A stretch of DNA of 31,225 nucleotides from CAYYGL01 sp964471235. GTDB taxonomy: Bacteria > Calditrichota > Calditrichia > RBG-13-44-9 > J075. Both the position numbers and the translations under genes were made by a program. The DNA lies in contig CAYYGL010000036.1 of NCBI GenBank assembly GCA_964471235.1, positions 1-31,225 of the forward strand. The letters are read 5' to 3'. Below the pieces are notes generated by a model that did not search any database, was not told the DNA's origin, and saw nothing but the letters and a program-made list of their open reading frames with translations. Shown one piece after another: positions 25,890 through 31,225 of the stretch (the stretch's first letter is position 1; every line of letters begins with the position of its first letter).

Positions 25890-27011
25890 ATGACAACAGC
25901 AGCGGCGCAAAAACGAATTTTAATTACCGGGGGCGGAACGGGAGGTCATGTGTATCCGGCATTAGCAATTTACGAAAGTTTAAAAAATACAGGGGAGTAT
26001 GAATTTTTGTATGTTGGCGGTAAACACGGGATTGAAACCCGAATTGTGCCTGCCCGGGGAATTGCAATGGAAACGATCTGGATTGCCGGACTTGCCCGCA
26101 GTCTTAGCCCGAAGAATCTGATGTTTCCCGTCAAATTACTGGTCAGCCTGGGGCAAAGTTGGAGGATTGTACGCCGTTTTCGCCCTCATGCGGCGGTGGG
26201 TACCGGCGGGTATGTCAGCGGACCGATTTTGTATGCGGCTGCTAAGATGGGGGTGCCGGTATTGATTTTTGATGCCGATGCGCATCCGGGGATCACCTCC
26301 CGTCTGTTAGCCCGGTATGCCCGGCGGATATGCCTGGGGTTTGCCGCCGCTCGGCATTTTTTTACCGGTGATGAAGACAAATTGCACTTCACTGGAAACC
26401 CGGTACGCAGCGGTTTAATCCGCAATGACAGGGACGCATTGCTCAGGAAATTCGGGTTCTCATCCCAACGGTTGACCCTGCTGGTATTTGGCGGCAGTCA
26501 GGGGGCAAGGGCAATTAACCAGGCGATGGCATTACTGGCACCGGAGTTGTTGGAAGATGCCCCTCTGCAAATTCTCTGGCAGTGCGGCAGGGGAGAATTT
26601 GAGCGGTTGCGAAACTCTCTTTCCTTGCCGGAAGACCGGGTAAAGCTGCTGCCCTATATTGAAGAGATGAGCGAAGCTTACACAGTGGCGGATATCATAC
26701 TCTGCCGCGCCGGAGCCACCACTCTGGCGGAATTAGCCATCGTGGCAAAGCCCACGATCCTGGTGCCCTATCCGTTTGCTGCCGGAAACCACCAGGTGCA
26801 CAATGCCCGGGCAATGATGGAGGCAGGAGCCGCTCTGATGGTTGAACAGGGTGAAGGTTGGGAGCGAAAACTGGCAGGAGCATTGCAAAAACTTATTACC
26901 GATGAAAATCTCCGGCAACAGCAATCCGCCGCCTGGCAAACATTAGCCAAACCGGACGCTGCCCGGGAGATTGCCCAACTGGTTTTGGAATTGGCGGAAA
27001 GGGGTGCTTAA
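25890..27011 (+). CDS. murG: lipid II synthase MurG (GlcNAc transferase)
   Basis: 373 residues of glycosyltransferase family 28. It adds GlcNAc from UDP-GlcNAc to lipid I at the inner face of the membrane. Motifs: the glycine-rich loop ITGGGTGGHVYPALAI (about 12-27), GTGGYVSGPI (acceptor side), the second glycine loop FGGSQGARAINQ, and the donor-binding CRAGATTLAELAI / PYPFAAGNHQVHNA in the C-terminal domain. Length is normal. Its stop is followed by 217 bases without a gene before murC. Confidence 0.97.
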   Translation: MTTAAAQKRILITGGGTGGHVYPALAIYESLKNTGEYEFLYVGGKHGIETRIVPARGIAMETIWIAGLARSLSPKNLMFPVKLLVSLGQSWRIVRRFRPHAAVGTGGYVSGPILYAAAKMGVPVLIFDADAHPGITSRLLARYARRICLGFAAARHFFTGDEDKLHFTGNPVRSGLIRNDRDALLRKFGFSSQRLTLLVFGGSQGARAINQAMALLAPELLEDAPLQILWQCGRGEFERLRNSLSLPEDRVKLLPYIEEMSEAYTVADIILCRAGATTLAELAIVAKPTILVPYPFAAGNHQVHNARAMMEAGAALMVEQGEGWERKLAGALQKLITDENLRQQQSAAWQTLAKPDAAREIAQLVLELAERGA

Positions 27012-27052
27012 CATCCACTCCGTACAAGGCAACGACAGCGCCTATACGATTC

Positions 27053-27068
27053 ACCACTCATGAGTGGT
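27053..27068. repeat. 16-bp perfect palindrome between murG and murC
   Basis: ACCACTCATGAGTGGT is its own reverse complement. With no loop it suits binding by a dimeric protein better than an RNA hairpin. It begins 42 bases after the murG stop. Nearby (27077-27093) the text AAGAGGCACGGAGAACG resembles AAGAGGCACAGA at 30488-30499, just after ftsQ. Confidence 0.4.
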
Positions 27069-27228
27069 TGTTTGCGAAGAGGCACGGAGAACGTAAAGGT
27101 TACGGAAAAACAATATACTCCCAACTCTTTTTTTAATGCTGTGGGATCACAGGGTGATGAATTAATCAGGAGAAACCGTAAACGAAATAAGTTTTAGGGA
27201 AAGAATATTAGGGGAAAGCCCGAAGAAA

Positions 27229-28605
27229 ATGCGATTCGGAAAAATACATAACATCCACTTCATCGGTATCGGTGGAATTGGCATGAGTGGTATTGCCGAA
27301 GTGCTGCTAAATCTCGGTTACCGGGTGAGCGGTTCGGATATACAACTTAGCGATATTACCGCCGCCCTGGAGCAAATGGGCGCCGTCATTTACCGGGGCC
27401 ATAAGGCGGCGCATGTGGCAGATGCCGATGTGGTAATTTATTCCTCGGCAGTAACACCGGAGAATATCGAGGTTCAGGAAGCCCTGCGGCGGAAGATTCC
27501 GGTGATAAAGCGGGCGGAGATGTTGGGCGAGTTGATGCGCCTGAAACAGGGCATTGCCATTGCCGGCACCCATGGCAAAACCACCACCACCTCGCTGATT
27601 GGAGTCGTATTGACCGAAGGCGGTTTAGACCCCACATTGATAATCGGTGGCAAGGTGCGCTCTTTGAATACCAACGCCCGGCTGGGAGCCGGTGAGTTTA
27701 TGGTAGCGGAAGCGGATGAGTTTGATCGCAGCTTTCTTTCCATGATACCCACCCTGGCGGTCATCACCAATGTGGATGCCGATCATCTGGATTGTTACCA
27801 GGGCCTGAACGATTTGCAGAATGCGTTTGTTACCTTTGCCAATAAAGTGCCTTTTTATGGAAAGGTGATTGCCTGTCTGGATAACCCCGGAGTTCAGGAA
27901 ATTTTGCAGCGCTTTAAACGCAGCGTGCTCACCTACGGATTCAATAGCCAGGCGGATGTGAGTGCCCGTAATTTGCAGTTTGAAGATGCCGGCAGCCGGT
28001 TTGATGTGTTGTTGCATGGCAAACTCCTTTCCCGAATGACATTGCAAATGCCCGGAAGACACAATGTGCAAAATGCCCTGGCAGCCGTGGCAGTGGGTCT
28101 GGAACTGGATATTCCTCTTTCAGACATTCAAAAGGCGTTGGCGGAATTTTCCGGCATTACCCGCCGGTTCGAGATTAAAGCGGTGGTGAATGATCTGATG
28201 ATTGTGGATGACTACGGGCATCATCCCACGGAAATAGAAGCAACGTTGCAAGGCGCCCGGAACGGCTGGAAAAAGAAACGGATTGTAGCGATTTTTCAGC
28301 CTCATCTCTATTCCAGAACCCGAAATTTTTATAAGGAATTCGCCCGGGTGTTCCTGAACGCAGATATGTTGATTGTCACCGATATTTACCCTGCCCGGGA
28401 AGAGCCCATCGAGGGCGTTTCCGGAAAAATAATTGCGGATGCTGCCCTCGCCATAGGGCATAAACACGTTTTTTATTTCCCGGACAAAACAACGCTTGCA
28501 GAAAAAGTGCTCCCATTGGTACAGCCGGGAGACATGGTGCTGACCATTGGCGCCGGGGATATCTGGAAGGTTGCCAATGAATTGGTAGAGAAACTCAAGA
28601 ATTGA
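27229..28605 (+). CDS. murC: UDP-MurNAc-L-alanine ligase MurC
   Basis: 458 residues. It attaches L-Ala to UDP-MurNAc, the first stem-peptide step. Motifs: HFIGIGGIGMSGIAEVL (about 10-26), GYRVSGSD (about 30-37), P loop IAGTHGKTTTTSLI (about 111-124) with the MurC-typical GTHGKT, EADEFDRSF, TNVDADHLD, VDDYGHHPTEI and FQPHLYSRT. GGGGAAAG stands somewhat far from the ATG at 27229, followed by an AG-rich stretch. Gene order murG-murC-murB-ftsQ is canonical. Confidence 0.97.
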   Translation: MRFGKIHNIHFIGIGGIGMSGIAEVLLNLGYRVSGSDIQLSDITAALEQMGAVIYRGHKAAHVADADVVIYSSAVTPENIEVQEALRRKIPVIKRAEMLGELMRLKQGIAIAGTHGKTTTTSLIGVVLTEGGLDPTLIIGGKVRSLNTNARLGAGEFMVAEADEFDRSFLSMIPTLAVITNVDADHLDCYQGLNDLQNAFVTFANKVPFYGKVIACLDNPGVQEILQRFKRSVLTYGFNSQADVSARNLQFEDAGSRFDVLLHGKLLSRMTLQMPGRHNVQNALAAVAVGLELDIPLSDIQKALAEFSGITRRFEIKAVVNDLMIVDDYGHHPTEIEATLQGARNGWKKKRIVAIFQPHLYSRTRNFYKEFARVFLNADMLIVTDIYPAREEPIEGVSGKIIADAALAIGHKHVFYFPDKTTLAEKVLPLVQPGDMVLTIGAGDIWKVANELVEKLKN

Positions 28606-28735
28606 AGATGAAAGATGAAAGAGGGAAGTGGTGCATGGGTAGATGAGTAAATGGGAATTATGTGTAATGGCAACTAATCGTCTTCACGTTCCCTTTATAC
28701 CTTAAAACCATATATCCCAATTTTCTGATGACCGA

Positions 28736-29698
28736 ATGATGAATACAGATAAGACTCAACATTTTGCCAGACGCTTGAAGGAAGAATTCCCGGATCAGTG
28801 CCGGTTGGATGAACTCCTGGCGCCGTATACCAGCTACAAAGTAGGGGGGAAGGCGGATGCTTACATTACCCCGGAGACCATCGACGAGGTAGAGCACATT
28901 GTGCGTCTGTGCTTACAAGAGCAAGTTCCGTTTTTTGTGTTGGGCAAAGGTGCCAATGTGTTGATTCACGATGCCGGTTACCGGGGAGTGGTGATTTCGC
29001 TGGAGCGTTGTTGTCATCAACTGTTTCATGAGGATAATCTCCTGTATGTGGGGAGTGGATGTACCGTGGCGGAGTTGGTGGAGTATTGCGAGGAACATGG
29101 TCTGCGGGGGTTGGATTACATGTCCGGCATACCGGGCACGGTTGGCGGCGCCCTGCGAATGAACGCCGGGGCGTTTGTCGGGGAGATTGGCGATCGGGTG
29201 CTCCGAATTGATGCCCTGAATGAAAAAGGAGTGCGGGTTCAAATTCACCGGGAGGACGCCGGGTTTGGTTATCGTCGGGCAGATGGGTTAATCAACAAAA
29301 TTCTGCTGGGGTGCTGGCTGGTGGTGGAGCCGGGAGCTCCGCAGCAATTGCGGGCAGCCCGCGAGGATTATCTGCGGCGCCGGGCTGAAAAACAGCCCCT
29401 GGAATATCCTTCCTGCGGCAGCGTGTTTAAACGTCCGCCGGGAGATTACGCCGGGCGGTTAATTGAAGCCGCCGGTTGTAAGGGGCTGCGGATTGGGGGA
29501 GCGATGGTATCGCCAAAACATGCAAATTTTATCCTGAATGTGGAGAATGCCAGCGCACAGGATATTTATCAGTTGATCGTTCAGGTGCAACGGAAGGTGT
29601 ACCGGCAGTTTAAGGTATGGCTGGAACCGGAAGTAAAATTAATCGGGTTTCCGCCGGAAGATATCCAACGAGTGGAGAGGGGGAAGAATGGCGGTTAA
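28736..29698 (+). CDS. murB: UDP-N-acetylenolpyruvoylglucosamine reductase MurB
   Basis: 320 residues. It is an FAD enzyme reducing enolpyruvyl-UDP-GlcNAc with NADPH to give UDP-MurNAc. Motifs: YTSYKVGGKADAYI (about 31-44), FFVLGKGANVLI (about 66-77) binding FAD, DYMSGIPGTVGGALRMNAGAF (about 128-147), and the proton donor S229 in PSCGSVFKRP. A GLRIGGAMVSPKHANFILN segment and a C-terminal EPEVKLIGF complete the site. Length and the lack of the E. coli-type insertion fit the type II form. The start is one of two consecutive ATGs (28736, 28739) with no clear ribosome binding site. It overlaps ftsQ by 11 bases; no ddl lies between them. Confidence 0.95.
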   Translation: MMNTDKTQHFARRLKEEFPDQCRLDELLAPYTSYKVGGKADAYITPETIDEVEHIVRLCLQEQVPFFVLGKGANVLIHDAGYRGVVISLERCCHQLFHEDNLLYVGSGCTVAELVEYCEEHGLRGLDYMSGIPGTVGGALRMNAGAFVGEIGDRVLRIDALNEKGVRVQIHREDAGFGYRRADGLINKILLGCWLVVEPGAPQQLRAAREDYLRRRAEKQPLEYPSCGSVFKRPPGDYAGRLIEAAGCKGLRIGGAMVSPKHANFILNVENASAQDIYQLIVQVQRKVYRQFKVWLEPEVKLIGFPPEDIQRVERGKNGG

Positions 29699-30488
29699 GC
29701 AAGCCAAAACACGGAAAACCGCCCGGGCAAATGGATTATCAACAATATTTTTTCCCACGCCCCGGGTGGCATTCTTCTGGCTATTGTTTGCTATCTCCGT
29801 ATTTGGGGTAGTCAAAGCAGGACGTTTCCTGGTGAACCGAACCGCTTTTTTCCGGATTGGGCGGATAGAGGTGGTGGGAAACCATTATCTGACCCGGAAA
29901 ACGATTCTAAAATTAGCTGAATGCGATTCCTCCGGAACATTGTTCCAGATGGAATTGCCGGAGATTTCCAAACGGATTTTATCCAATCCTTATGTCAAGG
30001 GAGTTAGTGTCACCCGGGCACTGCCCGCCACCCTGCTGATATCCGTTCAGGAGCGGGAGCCGGTGCTTTATTTAGTGGATCGCATCATTTATATGGTAGA
30101 TAACACCGGGTTAATTATCAAGAAACTTCCTGCCATGCCCATGGGGAGTGTCCCCATCGTAACCGGCTTGTCTGTCAAGGAGTTACGTAAGGATAAAAAA
30201 CCGCTTTTTAAGGCATTAAGTTTAAAGAAAAAGATACAGGAGGTCGATAATACGCTCTTATCTTTTATCTCGGAGATTCACATTCGCAAAGATGGTTCCC
30301 CGGAACTGTATCTTGTCAAAGGAGGCGCCCGGGTTCGACTTGGCAACTCCCACCATTACGAACGACTGTATGTTTTAAGCGAATTACTTAACACAACATC
30401 AATTATCAATCAACTGCCGCAATTAAAGCGGATTGATCTGACGTTTGAGAACCGGGTAGTACTGCAAAAGAAAAAACATAAAACATAA
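29688..30488 (+). CDS. ftsQ: cell division protein FtsQ
   Basis: 266 residues. Basic cytoplasmic tail, one membrane helix (about 27-46), then the POTRA domain (about 54-124: FRIGRIEVVGNHYLTRKTI to ALPATLLISVQEREPVLY), followed by the beta domain (IPxVTG-like VPIVTGLSV near 161; ELYLVKGGARVRLG near 205). It recruits FtsL/FtsB to the divisome. The start lies inside the murB 3' end with GGGGAAG before it, implying coupling. Confidence 0.92.
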   Translation: MAVKQAKTRKTARANGLSTIFFPTPRVAFFWLLFAISVFGVVKAGRFLVNRTAFFRIGRIEVVGNHYLTRKTILKLAECDSSGTLFQMELPEISKRILSNPYVKGVSVTRALPATLLISVQEREPVLYLVDRIIYMVDNTGLIIKKLPAMPMGSVPIVTGLSVKELRKDKKPLFKALSLKKKIQEVDNTLLSFISEIHIRKDGSPELYLVKGGARVRLGNSHHYERLYVLSELLNTTSIINQLPQLKRIDLTFENRVVLQKKKHKT

Positions 30489-30501
30489 AGAGGCACAGAA
30501 A

Positions 30502-30540
30502 GCAAGGGCTGCTATTTGTTTTGCTGAAGGAAGCCCTTGC
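30502..30540. repeat. inverted repeat between ftsQ and ftsA
   Basis: GCAAGGGCT (30502-30510) and AGCCCTTGC (30532-30540) are perfect 9-bp arms around a 21-base loop, in the 105-base ftsQ-ftsA gap. No T run follows, so it is not a standard terminator. It could reduce read-through or serve as an RNA processing site ahead of ftsA(ftsZ). Confidence 0.45.
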
Positions 30541-30593
30541 AAATTCGGTAAAAACAGCTAACTCATATAGCAACTAAAAAAAGGCGTAAGAAA

Positions 30594-31225
30594 ATGGAAG
30601 GAAGAATCATCACCGGCCTGGACCTTGGCACGACCAAGGTATGTGCGGTCATTGTCAAGGAAGAGTTGGATGGTAGATTAAATGTGGTGGGCATCGGCAG
30701 TTCCCCCTCCCATGGGCTACGGAAAGGTGTGGTGGTCAATATCGACAAGACTGTGGGCGCCATCCAGACAGCCATGGATGAAGCCCAGCGGATGGCAGGG
30801 GTAGAGGTAGATTCCGTATTTGTGGGGATTGCCGGCGATCACATTCGCAGCCTGAACAGCAAAGGGATGGTCGGGGTTTCCCGGGATGATCATGAAATTA
30901 CCCCGGAGGATGTGGAGCGGGCAATCGGTGCGGCGAAGGCATTAGCCATGCCCATTGACCGGGAAATTATCCATGTGATTCCCCAGGAATATATTGTGGA
31001 TGAGCAGGATGGCATCCGGGACCCGGTGGGGATGTGCGGGGTTCGCCTGGAGGTGGAAGTGCATGTGGTTACGGCTGCCATTACTTCGGCGCAAAATATT
31101 GTTCGCAGTGTGCAGCGCGCTGGATATACCGTAGAGGATATCATCCTGGAACCACTGGCATCCAGCCTGGCGTTACTTGATGATGACGAGCGCTACCTGG
31201 GAGTAGCGCTCGTGGATCTGGGCGG
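30594..31225 (+). CDS. ftsA: cell division protein FtsA, 3' end cut by window
   Basis: The first 210 codons are present; the frame is still open at the window edge. The start MEGRIITGLDLGTTKVCAVI carries the actin-fold phosphate-1 loop (GLDLGTTKV, residues 8-16). The SHS2/1C region follows (VFVGIAGDHIRSLNSKGMVGVSR, EITPEDVERAIGAAKALAMP and HVIPQEYIVDEQDGIRDPVGM), typical of FtsA, and the window ends in the second phosphate loop (ALVDLGG). FtsA is an actin-like ATPase tethering FtsZ filaments to the membrane. AAGG lies 10 bases before the ATG. ftsZ is expected next, beyond the window. Confidence 0.96.
   Translation, partial: MEGRIITGLDLGTTKVCAVIVKEELDGRLNVVGIGSSPSHGLRKGVVVNIDKTVGAIQTAMDEAQRMAGVEVDSVFVGIAGDHIRSLNSKGMVGVSRDDHEITPEDVERAIGAAKALAMPIDREIIHVIPQEYIVDEQDGIRDPVGMCGVRLEVEVHVVTAAITSAQNIVRSVQRAGYTVEDIILEPLASSLALLDDDERYLGVALVDLG

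Noticed and set aside
1..31225. tRNA, rRNA, CRISPR array, transposase or prophage genes
   Set aside because: I looked for clover-leaf-like tRNA patterns, regular spaced repeats and transposase or phage proteins and saw none; a covariance search was not possible.

Overview
The window holds two functional regions. Positions about 300-12,000 are mostly minus-strand genes for sensing, proteolysis and the cell envelope. Positions 12,300 to the right edge are plus-strand: a phosphate-uptake pair, then a nearly complete division and cell wall (dcw) cluster. The organism is a diderm-type bacterium making meso-diaminopimelate peptidoglycan, because MurE carries the DNPR motif. The TPR-rich histidine kinase, the large TolB-like/TPR membrane protein, the PASTA-bearing FtsI and moderate GC fit the FCB superphylum (for example Calditrichota-like lineages). 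That placement is inference and a marker-gene tree would be needed.

Left region, read on the minus strand from right to left: a small cysteine-rich membrane protein (11,928-11,557), a TPR sensor histidine kinase (10,994-9,240), its likely NarL/LuxR response regulator (8,901-8,242), a PrsW-like multispanning protein that has lost most catalytic residues (8,149-6,749), a secreted S1-type serine protease (6,736-5,366), a ~1,260-residue membrane protein with a TolB-like domain and a very long TPR array (5,278-1,493), and a secreted glutaminyl-peptide cyclotransferase (1,127-336). The PrsW-like, protease and TPR genes are close together and are probably co-transcribed, with a strong hairpin between the last two. 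My main candidate for something undescribed is this histidine kinase / regulator / pseudo-PrsW / exported protease / TPR module.

Middle region: a PhoU-like DUF47 protein and a PiT phosphate transporter, each preceded by a good sigma70-like promoter (TTGGAT or TTGGAA, 17 bp spacer, TAATAT or TATAAT).

Right region: mraZ-rsmH-ftsL-ftsI-murE-murF-mraY-murD-ftsW-murG-murC-murB-ftsQ-ftsA, with ftsA cut by the window edge. mraZ starts downstream of three 10-bp-periodic TGG repeats that look like its own operator. The order is canonical, but ddl is absent and several junctions (mraY/murD, murG/murC, ftsQ/ftsA) are widened by palindromic sequence. Together these genes make UDP-MurNAc-pentapeptide, lipids I and II, and the septal synthase (FtsW-FtsI) with its FtsL/FtsQ/FtsA partners. 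No tRNA, rRNA, CRISPR array, transposase or phage gene was seen.
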